Shown here in pieces: positions 17,487-29,859 of a stretch of DNA of 64,000 nt (within the stretch, counting starts at the first letter, position 1; the number at the start of each line of letters is the position of its first letter). This DNA is from Cutibacterium sp. Its GTDB lineage: Bacteria > Actinomycetota > Actinomycetes > Propionibacteriales > Propionibacteriaceae. The notes beneath the pieces are model-generated. The model was given only the letters and a program-made list of their open reading frames with translations. It was not told the DNA's origin and searched no databases. Position numbers and translations under genes: made by a program. The stretch is from NCBI RefSeq assembly GCF_030525615.1, contig NZ_JAUNEJ010000001.1, positions 620,001-684,000 of the forward strand. The letters are read 5' to 3'.

Positions 17487-18362
17487 ATGAGCCGCACTGT
17501 CTTGTCTTTGCAGTCCTATGTCGTTCAGGGAACCGTCGGAAACAGTATTGCGATTCCGATGATGAGTGCCATGGGCATTCGAGCATGGGGACTGCCGACG
17601 GCGCTGCTGTCCAATCACAATGGTCGTTCCAGTGTAGCCGGTGTCCCGATCAGTGCCGATCAGATTAACGGCATTGTTGACGCCGTTGACTCCAACGGCG
17701 AACTCAAGCATGTCGACGCGGTGCTGTCGGGCTACCTCACACCTCTCACTGGTCCTGCCGTACTGCGAACTGTGGAGAAGTGCCGAAACCACCGCCCCGA
17801 TACCATGTGGGTGTGCGACCCTGTCATGGCCGATATGGACAATGGCCAGGTGAGGGTGTACGTGCCCGCTGACACGGTGGCTTTTATAAAAGAGGCGGTT
17901 GAGGACGCCGATGTGCTTGTACCCAACATGGCTGAACTCGGCATCCTGACCGACACCATGCCACGCACCATTGACGAGATCGTCGCAGCTGCTCGCAGCC
18001 TTACCGGACCAAGACTCGTCGTGGTCACGTCGGTACCGTATCGTGACGAAGGTCACGACGAGCTTGCCATGGTCGCGATCACGAAGGAGAGGGTCATGAT
18101 GACCCACGGACCCTTCATCGACCGCCATTTCAACGGTGCGGGCGATCTGACGACGGCAGTCCTGACGGAGCAGCTCGTCGTAGGGGAGTCCTTGGGATCT
18201 GCTCTCGGTAAGACTGCCGGGGTCGTTCATGCCGTCCTCGAGCGCACCTCGAAACATCCCGGTGACGAGTTGGACTGGTCGCCCGAGGACGTGTCCGCTC
18301 AGCCGTGGAAGACAGAGATCTTGGCTCCCAGCGCCCCAAGCCGAGTCGGCAGGTCTTCATAA
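17487..18362 (+). CDS. pdxY: pyridoxal kinase
   Basis: 291 residues. ATP-dependent phosphorylation of pyridoxal in the B6 salvage pathway. PfkB/ribokinase-like fold: QSYVVQGTVGNS near residue 9, the DPVMADMDNG segment near 112, and the catalytic NGAGDLTTA near 218, the GxGD motif. It diverges from the GDPD gene. Its last 64 bases overlap the 3' end of the convergent MurA-like gene. Confidence 0.9.
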   Translation: MSRTVLSLQSYVVQGTVGNSIAIPMMSAMGIRAWGLPTALLSNHNGRSSVAGVPISADQINGIVDAVDSNGELKHVDAVLSGYLTPLTGPAVLRTVEKCRNHRPDTMWVCDPVMADMDNGQVRVYVPADTVAFIKEAVEDADVLVPNMAELGILTDTMPRTIDEIVAAARSLTGPRLVVVTSVPYRDEGHDELAMVAITKERVMMTHGPFIDRHFNGAGDLTTAVLTEQLVVGESLGSALGKTAGVVHAVLERTSKHPGDELDWSPEDVSAQPWKTEILAPSAPSRVGRSS

Positions 18363-19825
18363 CCACGGTTAATCATGTACACGTCTCGCAGGGTTGTTTC
18401 ACCGGAGGCCGCCAGGGCAGCCAGCAGCAGGCAAACCGCAGGGCGCAGAGCTGGCGGACAGATGAGTTCACGACCGCGCCAGCGTGTCGGTCCACGCACG
18501 ATAAGCCGGTGCGGATCAAGAAGTTGAACGTCGGCGCCGAGCTTTCCCAGATCAAGCAGGTGGATGGCTCGGTTTTCGTAGCACCAGTCGTGAATCAGGG
18601 TCTGGCCTTCAGCTTCGGCTGCGATGACGGCGAAGAAGGGAAGGTTGTCGATGTTGAGGCCTGGGAAGGGCATGGGGTGAATCTTGTCGGCCACCGCACG
18701 CAGTTCACTCGGGCGAACCGTGACGTCAACCAACCGAGTGAATCCGTTGTGGGAGACATATTCGGGCGACAGGCTGAAGTCCAGTCCCATCTCCGAGAGA
18801 ATCGCCAACTCAATTTCGAGGAACTCGATGGGGCAGCGGGTGATCGTCAGCTCGGATTTGGTGACGACCGCCGCTGTGATGAGGCTCATGGCCTCGATTG
18901 GATCCTCCGATGGTGCGTATTCGACGTCGACGTCAATGTTCTCGACGCCACGGACACGCAGGGTCGTGGTACCAATTCCCTCGATCTTGACACCGAGCTG
19001 GAGTAGAAACACGCACAGGTCCTGAACCATGTAATTCGGACTGGCGTTGCGTAGCACTGTCACACCGGGAGTTTGGGCGGCTGCAAGCAAAGCGTTCTCG
19101 GTGACGGTATCCCCGCGCTCGGTGAGGACGATGTGACGTTCCTTGACGCTGCGATCCGTCACGTGACAGTGGTAGAAGCCCTCAGTGGCTACGACGTTAA
19201 GCCCAAAAGCTCGCAGTACCTGCAGGTGAGGCTCAACGGTACGGGCGCCCAGGTTGCAGCCACCGGCGTAGGGGAGTTTGAACGAATCGTAGAACCTCAT
19301 CAGCGGGCCGAGGAACATGATGACGCTTCGGGTGCGACGGCCAGCCTTGATGTCCATGTCCTCAAGGTTGAGTTCAGCGGGACGAATGAGGGTGAGATCG
19401 CGCTCGTCCTCGGACCATTCGTAGCTGACGCCGATCGAGGTGAGCACTTCGAGGATGCGATTGACCTCCTCGATGTGAGCAATCCCGCGTAATACGGTGC
19501 GGCCACGGTTGATAAGACAACCACACAGCAGGGCGACGGCGGCATTCTTTGAGGAACGTACCTCAATAGAACCCGCTAGCTGATGGCCGCCTTCGATGCG
19601 GTAGTTCATCGTGCCACTACCAGGCTTAGTGATAATGGGCGACTCGAGCGCCTCAGCGATACGGTTGATGTATTCGAGTGACAGGTTCTGTGTGCCTGAC
19701 TCAACCCGGTGGATGGCGCTCTGGGAGGTCTTGAGGAGTTCCGCCAATTGGTTCTGCGTCATGCCACGCTGCTTGCGGGCGTCGCGGATGAGGCGACCGA
19801 CGGCAGCCGGGGTGATGTTGTCCAC
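18299..19825 (-). CDS. XRE-family HTH fused to MurA-like enolpyruvyl transferase
   Basis: 508 residues from GTG 19825, chosen for AAAGGA 6 bases upstream; the frame extends to 19861. Residues 5-62 form a Cro/C1-type helix-turn-helix ([20 protein letters not shown]). Residues 73-505 form an EPSP-synthase/MurA fold. MurA active-site positions look conserved: Lys93-Asn94 in SSKNAA, Cys190 in GGCNLGAR (the Cys115 equivalent of E. coli) and Arg in CYENRAIHL. MurA makes UDP-GlcNAc-enolpyruvate for peptidoglycan. This may be a second, DNA-binding MurA-type protein; related HTH-fused proteins exist in actinobacteria. Whether it is a cell-wall enzyme, a regulator or both cannot be told here. Confidence 0.82.
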   Translation of the reverse strand: MDNITPAAVGRLIRDARKQRGMTQNQLAELLKTSQSAIHRVESGTQNLSLEYINRIAEALESPIITKPGSGTMNYRIEGGHQLAGSIEVRSSKNAAVALLCGCLINRGRTVLRGIAHIEEVNRILEVLTSIGVSYEWSEDERDLTLIRPAELNLEDMDIKAGRRTRSVIMFLGPLMRFYDSFKLPYAGGCNLGARTVEPHLQVLRAFGLNVVATEGFYHCHVTDRSVKERHIVLTERGDTVTENALLAAAQTPGVTVLRNASPNYMVQDLCVFLLQLGVKIEGIGTTTLRVRGVENIDVDVEYAPSEDPIEAMSLITAAVVTKSELTITRCPIEFLEIELAILSEMGLDFSLSPEYVSHNGFTRLVDVTVRPSELRAVADKIHPMPFPGLNIDNLPFFAVIAAEAEGQTLIHDWCYENRAIHLLDLGKLGADVQLLDPHRLIVRGPTRWRGRELICPPALRPAVCLLLAALAASGETTLRDVYMINRGYEDLPTRLGALGAKISVFHG

Positions 19826-19962
19826 AGCAGATCCTTTCGACGGGAACAAGTCTTTCGTCAAGGATATATCAGATCTGAGTTGAGACCATGGGGGAGGGAG
19901 GCCCTGTCATCACCGAGCGGACACTGTTTAATGAGACCTTCCTCACAGATCGGCCTTTCTAC

Positions 19963-19968
19963 TACAGT
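19963..19968 (+). promoter_or_regulatory. candidate -10 element (TACAGT) for leaderless lpdA
   Basis: TACAGT with exactly 7 bases to ATG 19976 and no ribosome-binding site, the spacing expected if transcription starts at the A of ATG. Confidence 0.45.
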
Positions 19969-19975
19969 GTTACCC

Positions 19976-21379
19976 ATGAGCTCACATTTTGACGTTGTTG
20001 TCCTCGGAGCTGGCCCTGGTGGCTATGTCGCCGCTATTCGTGCCGCTCAGCTCGGCAAGAAGACCGCCATCATCGAGAAAGAGTATTGGGGCGGTGTCTG
20101 CCTCAATGTTGGCTGTATCCCGACCAAATCGCTTTTGCGCAACGCGGAACTTGCGCACATTGTCACCAAGGAGGCCAAGACCTTCGGAATTGGTGGTGAC
20201 ATCACCGTCGATTACGGCAAGGCCTTCAGCCGATCTCGCCAGGTGTCCGCCCGTATGGTCAAGGGGATTCACTTCCTCATGAAGAAGAACAAGGTCACCG
20301 AATTTAATGGCTGGGGGGAGTTCACCGGCCCCAAGGCCATCTCCGTCAAGGATTCTGACGGCGCCGTGACTGACGAGATCACTTTCGACAATGTCATCAT
20401 CGCTGCTGGTTCGGTCGTGAAGACTCTGCCTGGAACCCAGCTGTCCGATCGTGTCGTCACCTACAAGGAACAGATCTTGTCGGAGACTGTCCCTGGCTCG
20501 ATCGTTATCGCCGGGTCCGGTGCTATTGGTACCGAGTTCGCCTACGTGCTGGCCAACTACGGCTGCGACGTCACCATCGTCGAGTTCCTCGACCGTATGG
20601 TTCCCAACGAAGACAAAGATGTTTCGGCTGAGCTGGCTAAGGCATACAAGAAGCTCGGTATCAAGGTTCTGACGTCTACCAAGGTTGACTCCATCGACGA
20701 CTCGGGCGACAAGGTCAAGGTCACTATCTCACCCGCGAAGGGCGGAGAATCCAAGGTGATCGAGGCCGATCGCGTCCTGCAAGCGGTCGGATTCGCCCCG
20801 CGCGTCGAGGGCTACGGATTGGAAAAGACCGGGGTCAAACTCACCGAGCGTGGCGCCATTGAGATTGACGACTTCATGCGCACTAACGTCGACGGCATTT
20901 ACGCCATCGGTGACTGCACCGCCAAGCTCATGTTGGCTCACACTGCCGAGGCCCAGGGCGTAGTCGCCGCTGAGACCATCGCTGGAGCAGAGACCATGCC
21001 GATCAATTACGACATGATCCCGCGAGCCACGTACTGCCAGCCTCAAGTGGGGTCCTTCGGGTACACCGAGGATCAGGCCCGAGAAAAGGGCTACGACGTC
21101 AAGGTGTCCAAATTCCCATTTGCTGCCAACGGCAAGGCCTGGGGGCTGGGCGATGGCAGCGGCTTCGTCAAGATCGTTGCCGACGCTCGCCACGGCGAGC
21201 TCTTGGGTGCGTCCCTCGTTGGACACGATGTTTCCGAGCTGCTGCCTGAGCTAACTCTGGCTCAGCTGTGGGACATCACAGCTGAGGAGATCGGACGCAA
21301 TATCCACGCGCACCCATCGCTGTCCGAAGCTCTTAAGGACGCTGCGGAGGGTGTCGAAGGACACATGATTAACTTCTGA
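19976..21379 (+). CDS. lpdA: dihydrolipoyl dehydrogenase
   Basis: 467 residues, E3 component serving 2-oxo acid dehydrogenase complexes (and here probably the Kgd-type oxoglutarate complex). FAD motif [10 protein letters not shown] (10-19), redox-active disulfide in [14 protein letters not shown] (about 40-53), NAD-binding [10 protein letters not shown] near 183, and the C-terminal HAHPSLSEA with the catalytic His-Glu pair. ATG 19976 was chosen because homology starts there; the longer open frame from 19709 overlaps the divergent MurA-like gene. Confidence 0.95.
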   Translation: MSSHFDVVVLGAGPGGYVAAIRAAQLGKKTAIIEKEYWGGVCLNVGCIPTKSLLRNAELAHIVTKEAKTFGIGGDITVDYGKAFSRSRQVSARMVKGIHFLMKKNKVTEFNGWGEFTGPKAISVKDSDGAVTDEITFDNVIIAAGSVVKTLPGTQLSDRVVTYKEQILSETVPGSIVIAGSGAIGTEFAYVLANYGCDVTIVEFLDRMVPNEDKDVSAELAKAYKKLGIKVLTSTKVDSIDDSGDKVKVTISPAKGGESKVIEADRVLQAVGFAPRVEGYGLEKTGVKLTERGAIEIDDFMRTNVDGIYAIGDCTAKLMLAHTAEAQGVVAAETIAGAETMPINYDMIPRATYCQPQVGSFGYTEDQAREKGYDVKVSKFPFAANGKAWGLGDGSGFVKIVADARHGELLGASLVGHDVSELLPELTLAQLWDITAEEIGRNIHAHPSLSEALKDAAEGVEGHMINF

Positions 21380-21405
21380 TTTCTAAGTCGGTTTTATGAT
21401 AATTC

Positions 21406-21432
21406 GGCCTCGACCTGCGACAGGTCGAGGCC
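21406..21432. terminator. terminator hairpin after lpdA
   Basis: Perfect 11-bp stem GGCCTCGACCT/AGGTCGAGGCC (21406-21416 and 21422-21432), 5-base loop. Lies 26 bases after the lpdA stop. No strong T-tract. Confidence 0.75.
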
Positions 21433-21563
21433 GGACCTTATGTGTTCGTCGGCGTGTTGTCTCGGTGCTTTTGAGGCAGTGTGTCGCAAGTGTGCATCCT
21501 CGCCCAACAGAAGCAAACCTGGCAGAAGCAAACTGGAATGCGTGTCCGATAAGATACATTATG

Positions 21564-22127
21564 TCATTTCGTGGGTCGGCGGCGCTTCCCTACGTGTGTC
21601 TTCGTACGCAGCACTCCCCATCCGAGGATGGCGAGCACAACACCCAGGATGATGCAGCCCACTCCGACCCAGATGGCAACGCTGCCTACCAGCCACCATG
21701 CGTAGGCGGTAAGAAGCATACCGCGCAGGGAATCGCCCATGAACAGTGTCTGACGAGCTGATTCGAGTTCCTTGCACTCATCGGTAGCTTTTGACGCCTC
21801 ATCAGCTGAGCACTTCATGTACTCCCCCGAGACCTCTTCGTATGTCTTACCGTCAGCGGTCTGCTTCATGTGGTCGTAGATGTAATGATTCGCGAAGGCT
21901 TCCGCCAGCGGTCCGGTCGTCATGCGCTGACCGGAATACTCCTCGAGAGCGTCCTTCATCTCCGGAGTTGTCAACGCCTCTGCGGAGGGCATGGTGATCT
22001 TTTCTTGAGACAGCTGATCGCTGACGTAACCGTGGGCGAAGTTCCCACCAATCGTGGCACCAATACCAACGATGACGAGAACAATGGCAAATACTCTGCA
22101 CAAGGTGCTATGGACGATACGAGTCAT
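21564..22127 (-). CDS. hypothetical two-pass membrane protein
   Basis: 187 residues, no recognised family. An N-terminal hydrophobic segment (about 10-32) and a C-terminal one (about 143-170) flank an acidic region of about 110 residues predicted to face outside. That region has a Cys pair (KCSADEASKATDEC) that could form a disulfide. The tail is strongly basic (GKRRRPTK), consistent with both termini inside. It is convergent with lpdA and divergent from pduO. A genus-restricted surface protein is a guess. Confidence 0.6.
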   Translation of the reverse strand: MTRIVHSTLCRVFAIVLVIVGIGATIGGNFAHGYVSDQLSQEKITMPSAEALTTPEMKDALEEYSGQRMTTGPLAEAFANHYIYDHMKQTADGKTYEEVSGEYMKCSADEASKATDECKELESARQTLFMGDSLRGMLLTAYAWWLVGSVAIWVGVGCIILGVVLAILGWGVLRTKTHVGKRRRPTK

Positions 22128-22420
22128 GATTCTCCTTAGACCACTGCATTCTCCTCAGGCCACCGTGCCATCGTGGCGGACGATCGACTGCCTGCAGGAT
22201 GGTTGACATGGACAGCCATTGATTACCCAAAACCTACATCGAGACCAAGAAAACCTTATTTAATAACGATACAGATACCAACAACGATGACGTGTTTCCC
22301 GTACAGCAGAAATGCTGGCTTCACGTCCTCGAGCCACTTGCACTGCCAGCCGTGCTTCGGCAGCTTGCCCTGGTCCCACACCAGCCATCGTTTTGCGGGC
22401 ATGAACCGTAAACTGGGACC
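22128..22420. other. 293-base intergenic region, AT-rich centre
   Basis: Divergent promoter region between the hypothetical membrane protein and pduO. A stretch around 22250-22285 is much richer in A and T than its surroundings. No cobalamin-riboswitch core was recognised, and no convincing ORF. Confidence 0.4.
22409..22414 (+). promoter_or_regulatory. candidate -10 element (TAAACT) for leaderless pduO
   Basis: TAAACT ends 6 bases before ATG 22421; no ribosome-binding site is visible. Confidence 0.4.
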
Positions 22421-23071
22421 ATGGTCATTCTCTCGAAAATTTACACCCGTACCGGCGACCACGGTTCAACCCGGCTGGTCGACAACTCGGTAGCAGCCAA
22501 GTCAGATCTGCGCGTCGAAGCATACGGCCTCGTCGATCAGGCGAACGCCAATATCGGTCTGGCCCTCGCTCTGGACTCGACGACCCATGTCCTCATCGAC
22601 GAGGTACGCGAGGCCCTCGGCATTGTCCAGAACGAACTCTTTGATGTCGGTGCTGATCTCGCCAACCCTCTTGTCGCGAATCCCAAGTGGGAACCGTTGC
22701 GTACGGTCCAGGAAAGCGTTGATCGTCTTGAGCAGTGGTGTGACGACTTCGGCGATGACCTTCCAACGATCAAGTCGTTCATCCTTCCGGGCGGAAACCC
22801 CGTTGGAGCTCAGCTGCACGTGTGCCGGACTGCTGTTCGTACTGCGGAACGAGCAGCGTGGAAGGCTGCCGATGCGTATGGAACTGACGTGTCGGATGAT
22901 CCCGAGAAGACACCGGGAGGCGTCAACCAGCTGGCGATCACGTACCTCAATCGTCTGTCCGATCTGCTCTTCATCCTGTCACGGGCAGCAAACAAGGCTG
23001 GCCAAGATTCATCCGACGAGGTGCTGTGGCTTCCCGGTGGAGAACGCAACCCGAACGCCCATAAGGAATGA
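22421..23071 (+). CDS. cob(I)alamin adenosyltransferase, PduO type
   Basis: 216 residues. Makes adenosylcobalamin from cob(I)alamin and ATP. The ATP-binding N-terminus KIYTRTGDHGSTRL (about 6-19) and the VEAYGLVDQANANIG, FILPGGNP, CRTAVRTAERA and YLNRLSDLLFILSRAAN segments are all diagnostic for PduO-type enzymes. Adenosylcobalamin serves methylmalonyl-CoA mutase in propionate fermentation, which fits the inferred lineage. Alone in its transcription unit. Confidence 0.93.
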   Translation: MVILSKIYTRTGDHGSTRLVDNSVAAKSDLRVEAYGLVDQANANIGLALALDSTTHVLIDEVREALGIVQNELFDVGADLANPLVANPKWEPLRTVQESVDRLEQWCDDFGDDLPTIKSFILPGGNPVGAQLHVCRTAVRTAERAAWKAADAYGTDVSDDPEKTPGGVNQLAITYLNRLSDLLFILSRAANKAGQDSSDEVLWLPGGERNPNAHKE

Positions 23072-23086
23072 TGAGACAAAGAATGA

Positions 23087-23599
23087 TTAGACGAGGTGAC
23101 CCACGGTGGCGTATTCGACGCCCCCCGGGGGTGCCGCTTCAAGCCAAGACATCAGCCCCATCACTACGCCAGGTTCAACAGCGATCTGGCACACCGAGGA
23201 CTTGCCCTTGTGCCCAGTTTCAAGGGTGACGATCTCGTAGGCGTTGGCGGCGAGTGCTAGCGAGCTGTCGGTGTTGGGGGCATGGTGCTCGACCATGCAA
23301 AGTCCGCCACGCTTCAACACAATGGTGGGACCCGGACGGGGATCGATGACTCGATACCACTCGAAGGTCCCGTCGACGTATCGAGCAGTGCCGATCATCC
23401 ATCCCCCGGGTTTTGACCCGCCCATGACCCGTAAACCGCATAAAAAAGCACCGCGCCTGCTAACGAGAACGCGGTGCCTGACAAATAGCCACATGATGTA
23501 GATGACGGCACAACACACGATGAGACCGATGACGACAGCGTCCATCTCCAACGTTGACAACATCGGTGTCATGCCGATGAATACGTTGGACGTGCGCAT
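23087..23599 (-). CDS. DUF2550 family membrane-anchored protein
   Basis: 170 residues. One N-terminal membrane helix (about 20-42), a basic stop-transfer RHRVLVSRR, then the DUF2550 domain (GGWMIGTARYVDGTFEWYRV near 68-86). The family is actinobacterial, of unknown function, and commonly follows atpC, as here (leftward order is the reverse: it lies after the ATP operon on the same strand). ATG 23599 may be leaderless; later starts such as the ATG before DAVVIGLIVC are possible. Confidence 0.8.
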   Translation of the reverse strand: MRTSNVFIGMTPMLSTLEMDAVVIGLIVCCAVIYIMWLFVRHRVLVSRRGAFLCGLRVMGGSKPGGWMIGTARYVDGTFEWYRVIDPRPGPTIVLKRGGLCMVEHHAPNTDSSLALAANAYEIVTLETGHKGKSSVCQIAVEPGVVMGLMSWLEAAPPGGVEYATVGHLV

Positions 23600-23605
23600 A
23601 TGTCA

Positions 23606-23611
23606 ACGCTA
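23606..23611 (-). promoter_or_regulatory. candidate -10 element (TAGCGT) for DUF2550 gene
   Basis: On the minus strand TAGCGT lies 6 bases before ATG 23599 with no ribosome-binding site between. Confidence 0.3.
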
Positions 23612-23685
23612 GCCACTGGATCATGAGTGGTCTACAAAGGATACCCTAAGTTTCGCAACCAGCAAGAATATCAACCCACGAACAT

Positions 23686-23723
23686 GAAAACAGGGACCGC
23701 TACGAGTAGATCGTAGCGGCCCC
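23686..23723 (-). terminator. terminator of the ATP synthase operon
   Basis: Minus-strand stem-loop: 9-bp perfect core CCGCTACGA/TCGTAGCGG (23697-23705 and 23711-23719) extended by GGG/CCC after one mismatch, followed by TGTTTTC (complement of 23686-23692). Lies 11 bases after the atpC stop. Confidence 0.85.
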
Positions 23724-23733
23724 TATCCTCTTG

Positions 23734-24174
23734 TCAGGCTTTCTTTGCGCCGGCGACCCGGGCAGCAGCAAGTTGTGCTTGAGCCAGGTGAAGGCGGTGA
23801 GTCAAATCCTGCATAACCAGGGAATCGTCCTCAGGGCGCTCGTCTGCGTTGATCTTTTTCCTGAGTTCCTCGAGGTCACGATGAGCCTGTTCGACGGAAA
23901 TATCCTCGACATCCGTGGCGTACTGAGTGATGATCGACACGTGCCCGTCATTGTCCAGGGCCACGAAGCCACCGTCACAGGCGATGACCTTACGGGCGCC
24001 GTCAGGCGTGATGATCTGGGCCGCGCAGGGTGCGAGTGCCGCGAGGAAGGCCTCATGTCCGGGGAGCAAACCAATATCACCCTCGGTAGTCCGGACGATG
24101 ATGTTAATCGACTCCCCCGTCCAGACCTCGGCGTCGGCGCAGACGACCTTGACTTGAAGCGGCTGGCGGTCCAT
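23734..24174 (-). CDS. atpC: F1Fo ATP synthase epsilon subunit
   Basis: 146 residues. Central-stalk subunit coupling rotation to catalysis and inhibiting ATP hydrolysis. N-terminal beta-sandwich (LQVKVVCADAEVWTGE, TTEGDIGLLPGHEAFLA) and C-terminal two-helix domain rich in Ala, Gln and Arg. Last gene of the operon, 5 bases after atpD. Confidence 0.95.
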   Translation of the reverse strand: MDRQPLQVKVVCADAEVWTGESINIIVRTTEGDIGLLPGHEAFLAALAPCAAQIITPDGARKVIACDGGFVALDNDGHVSIITQYATDVEDISVEQAHRDLEELRKKINADERPEDDSLVMQDLTHRLHLAQAQLAAARVAGAKKA

Positions 24175-24179
24175 GGGAC

Positions 24180-26590
<2,411 letters not shown>

Positions 26591-26593
26591 GGC

Positions 26594-28231
26594 TCAGCCC
26601 TTCTTCGCGCGAACGATCTTGACCTGGTCAATATCCTCGTCAGTCATCGGATCGAACTCCTCACGGCCAACCAACATCTTACCGTCAGAGGTCTTGAATC
26701 CCTTCTTGACCTCCTCGAAGGCGGCCGCAGCTTCCTTCTGGGTATCGTCGTCGAACTTGCCGGTCTCACGAATCGTCGCCAGCACGTTCCCGTGGCTGCG
26801 CAAGTAATCGAGAACGTCACGCTCGAAGCGCAGCACATCCTCGACGGGAACGTCGTCGAACTTGCCGGTGGTTCCACCCCAGACACTGATGGTCTGCTCC
26901 TCCACCGGATATGGCGAGAATTGCCCCTGTTTCAGCAGCTCCATAAGTCGGGCACCGCGATCCAACTGACGGCGGGAGGTCTCGTCCAGGTCAGAGGCGA
27001 ACATCGCGAAGGCCTCCATATCCCGGTACTGAGCCAGGGAAATCTTGAGCGTGCCGGACACCGACTTCATAGCCTTCACCTGGGCAGCCCCACCCACTCG
27101 AGACACCGAGATACCGACGTCAACGGCTGGACGCTGGTTGGCGTTGAACAGATCGGACTGCAAGAAGATCTGACCGTCAGTAATCGAGATGACGTTCGTC
27201 GGAATGAAGGCAGACACATCGTTTGCCTTGGTCTCGATGATCGGCAACCCGGTCATCGAACCGCCGCCCAGTTCGTCTGACAGCTTTGCGCAACGCTCCA
27301 ATAGACGGGAGTGGAGGTAGAAGACGTCACCGGGGTAAGCCTCACGGCCCGGCGGACGACGCAGCAGCAGCGACATAGCTCGGTAGGCCTCGGCCTGCTT
27401 GGTGAGGTCATCAAACACGATGAGAACGTGCTTACCTTGGTACATCCAGTGCTGTCCGATGGCTGAACCGGCGTACGGAGCGATGTACTTAAATCCAGCA
27501 GGGTCAGATGCAGGGGCATGCACGATGGTGGTGTACTCCATCGCTCCGGCCTTTTCGAGAGCACCCTTAACCTCGGCGACCGTCGATCCTTTTTGGCCAA
27601 TAGCGACGTAGATACAGCGAACCTGTTTCTTGGGATCACCCGATTCCCAGTTGTTTTTCTGGTTGATGATCGTGTCGATAGCAATGGCCGTTTTACCGGT
27701 CTTACGGTCACCAATGATGAGCTGACGCTGACCACGCCCGATCGGAATCATCGAGTCAATGGCTTTAAGCCCCGTCTGGAGCGGCTCACGGACCTCTTGA
27801 CGATCCATGACGCCGGCAGCCTGAATCTCGAGCGCGCGACGACCTTCGATATTCTTGATTTCGCCAAGTCCGTCGACCGGGTTGCCCATCGCGTCAACCA
27901 CGCGACCGAGGTAACCCTCACCGACCGGGACCGACAGCACTTCGCCAGTGCCTCGTACAGTCGATCCCTCATCAATTCCGTCGGAGTCGCCGAGCACGAC
28001 CACGCCGATGTGCCGCTCTTCAAGGTTGAGGGCGATTCCCATCGTCCCGTTCTCAAAGCGCAGCAACTCATTGGCCATGGCCGAGGGAAGACCCTCAACC
28101 TGGGCGATACCGTCGCCGGAGGTGACGACGGTACCGACCTCCTCACGGGCCGCCGTCTCAGGCTCGTAGTTCTGGACAAAGCTGTCCAGGGCGTCACGGA
28201 TTTCCTCCGGACGTATCGTCAGTTCCGCCAT
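26594..28231 (-). CDS. atpA: F1Fo ATP synthase alpha subunit
   Basis: 545 residues from ATG 28231, chosen for AAGGAG 5 bases upstream (complement of 28237-28242). Non-catalytic nucleotide-binding subunit: Walker A GDRKTGKT near 172, [10 protein letters not shown], and the [13 protein letters not shown] segment. A C-terminal extension of about 35 acidic/basic residues beyond the core resembles that of mycobacterial alpha subunits, which suppress ATP hydrolysis there. Confidence 0.96.
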   Translation of the reverse strand: MAELTIRPEEIRDALDSFVQNYEPETAAREEVGTVVTSGDGIAQVEGLPSAMANELLRFENGTMGIALNLEERHIGVVVLGDSDGIDEGSTVRGTGEVLSVPVGEGYLGRVVDAMGNPVDGLGEIKNIEGRRALEIQAAGVMDRQEVREPLQTGLKAIDSMIPIGRGQRQLIIGDRKTGKTAIAIDTIINQKNNWESGDPKKQVRCIYVAIGQKGSTVAEVKGALEKAGAMEYTTIVHAPASDPAGFKYIAPYAGSAIGQHWMYQGKHVLIVFDDLTKQAEAYRAMSLLLRRPPGREAYPGDVFYLHSRLLERCAKLSDELGGGSMTGLPIIETKANDVSAFIPTNVISITDGQIFLQSDLFNANQRPAVDVGISVSRVGGAAQVKAMKSVSGTLKISLAQYRDMEAFAMFASDLDETSRRQLDRGARLMELLKQGQFSPYPVEEQTISVWGGTTGKFDDVPVEDVLRFERDVLDYLRSHGNVLATIRETGKFDDDTQKEAAAAFEEVKKGFKTSDGKMLVGREEFDPMTDEDIDQVKIVRAKKG

Positions 28232-28284
28232 TGCGTCTCCTTGTAAGCTTCCCCGCCCCACACCCGAGGCGAAGGTCACGAATG

Positions 28285-29076
28285 TCAGCCCAGTTCTCGT
28301 CGGGCTTGGTCCAGACGGTGGGCCACCGTCGAATCGATGACCTCGTCGCCGAGGTCGATGAGCGCACCACCGAGCACCGCCGGGTCGACGATCTCGGACA
28401 GCTCGATCGGGTTACCGGTGATCCGTTCCAGTTGCTTCACCATCTCGGCACGCTGGATGTCAGTCAGTGCCCTGGCAGTCGTCACGATGACGCGCTTCCG
28501 TTTGGCTAATTCGGCGGCGATGTCCACATAACCGTCAATGACCTGTTCAAAGGTGCCACTGGATGACGCGACCGCGCGGCGAGCCAAGATGAGGGTGTCG
28601 TTGTCGACCTGGTCGCCAATCAAGGTCGACAGCAGCTGCTGACGGTCAGACAATCCCCGGTTGGAATCACCGATCGCTACCTGGAGTGATGATTGACCAT
28701 GTACCAACCGACTGATGTGGAACAACTCATCGGCAACCGTCTCCAGACGATCTTCCTGTTGGGCTGCACGGAGCACAGCACGCACTCCCTGGCGCTCCAG
28801 AGCGCCCGTCAACGCTGCTGGTGACCGCCACTGACATCTGGTGGTCGCGTCGAGAAGCCCCTTGCAGTCAGTAGAGATCTTCGACGCGAAGATTGCGTCC
28901 ACAAGTCCCTGACGAGCTTTCGCCTCAGAACTTGTGTCCGAGAGGGCTCGACGCAGACCGTGTTCCCGCTCCAGGAGGTCGACGACTGCGAAGACCTCAC
29001 TAGCGAATTCAGCCGTTGCACTGAGTTGATCGCCAGCTTCGTCGAGCTGCCGTGACGCGCTCACCACTGTACTCAT
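28285..29076 (-). CDS. atpH: F1Fo ATP synthase delta subunit
   Basis: 263 residues, peripheral stalk. The C-terminal OSCP/delta domain ends with [22 protein letters not shown]. The family is usually about 180 residues in most bacteria, so this longer N-terminal helical region is noteworthy; in mycobacteria delta is fused to a b-type domain, but no membrane helix is present here. ATGA overlap with atpF. Confidence 0.92.
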   Translation of the reverse strand: MSTVVSASRQLDEAGDQLSATAEFASEVFAVVDLLEREHGLRRALSDTSSEAKARQGLVDAIFASKISTDCKGLLDATTRCQWRSPAALTGALERQGVRAVLRAAQQEDRLETVADELFHISRLVHGQSSLQVAIGDSNRGLSDRQQLLSTLIGDQVDNDTLILARRAVASSSGTFEQVIDGYVDIAAELAKRKRVIVTTARALTDIQRAEMVKQLERITGNPIELSEIVDPAVLGGALIDLGDEVIDSTVAHRLDQARRELG

Positions 29077-29627
29077 GCCCGATTCACCGTCCGAGAGTCA
29101 GAAGCCGACGGTTCCTCGGCCAACGACGAAAGGAAGCGGTCGACGGTGGCCTGGACGCGCTCATCATCCTGCAGGGACTCGCCCACAATCCGACCAGCAA
29201 GAGTCGTGGCCAAGCTGCCAATCTCAGAACGCAGTTCCCGAACCGCCTGGTCACGCTGCGCCTGAATCTGCGCATTGGCACGCTCGGTAATGCGATGAGC
29301 TTCTGCCTGTGCGTTGGCACGCATTTCGTCAACGATCTGCGCGCCTTGACTCTTTGCGTCCTCACGAATCTTGGCGGCCTCGTCCCGGGCGTTGGCCAGC
29401 TGAGCCTGGTATTTCTCCAGAGCGGCCTTAGCCTCTTTCTGGGCCTTTTCGGCCCTCTCGATCCCACCTTGAATCGTCTCGGTGCGTTCCTGATAGAGCT
29501 CCTCGAAACGGGGAACAACCGCCTTGGCTATCAGCCAGGTGAGAAGGAGCAGCAGGATAATGCCGACGATGATCTCGATGGAATGGTGTGGGACGAGCGG
29601 CCCCAAATCCACTTCGAGAATGTTCAT
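29073..29627 (-). CDS. atpF: F1Fo ATP synthase b subunit
   Basis: 184 residues from ATG 29627, the start that places the single membrane helix (about 17-37, IIVGIILLLLLTWLIAKAVV) near the N-terminus. The rest is a long charged coiled coil (EKAQKEAKAALEKYQAQLANARDEA) forming the peripheral stalk. Codons back to 29687 overlap atpE. Confidence 0.94.
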   Translation of the reverse strand: MNILEVDLGPLVPHHSIEIIVGIILLLLLTWLIAKAVVPRFEELYQERTETIQGGIERAEKAQKEAKAALEKYQAQLANARDEAAKIREDAKSQGAQIVDEMRANAQAEAHRITERANAQIQAQRDQAVRELRSEIGSLATTLAGRIVGESLQDDERVQATVDRFLSSLAEEPSASDSRTVNRA

Positions 29628-29637
29628 ACGGCCGGTC

Positions 29638-29859
29638 TCACTTGACGATGAAGGCGAGTACGAAGCCGAACAGCGCCAAAGCCTCAACCACAGCGAAGCC
29701 GATGAATGCTGTCGTCATCATAGCTGGACGAGCCTCAGGCTGACGAGCGGTGCCATTGATGACGGACGCAAAGATCCAAGCTACGCCGAGAGCCGGGCCG
29801 AGGGTGGCAAGGCCGTAGCCGATGGAGTTGAGCGAGCCACCGATGAGCATGGGAACCAT
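29638..29859 (-). CDS. atpE: F1Fo ATP synthase c subunit
   Basis: 73 residues, two membrane helices with the polar loop TARQPEAR. The ion-carrying Glu lies in AVVEALALFGF (about residue 59). The residue after it is Ala and the Na+-site Gln/Ser pattern is absent, so proton coupling is expected. GGAAGGA precedes ATG 29859. Confidence 0.96.
   Translation of the reverse strand: MVPMLIGGSLNSIGYGLATLGPALGVAWIFASVINGTARQPEARPAMMTTAFIGFAVVEALALFGFVLAFIVK

Noticed and set aside
16676..17668. 330-codon plus-strand ORF
   Set aside because: Antisense shadow of the GDPD gene, which has all catalytic motifs.
19709..19975. N-terminal extension of dihydrolipoyl dehydrogenase
   Set aside because: The frame is open but antisense to the MurA-like gene, and the FAD motif sits at the expected distance from ATG 19976.
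22128..22420. Cobalamin riboswitch upstream of the PduO gene
   Set aside because: No recognisable B12-box core or conserved riboswitch elements, and a TAAACT box 6 bases before ATG suggests there is no leader at all.
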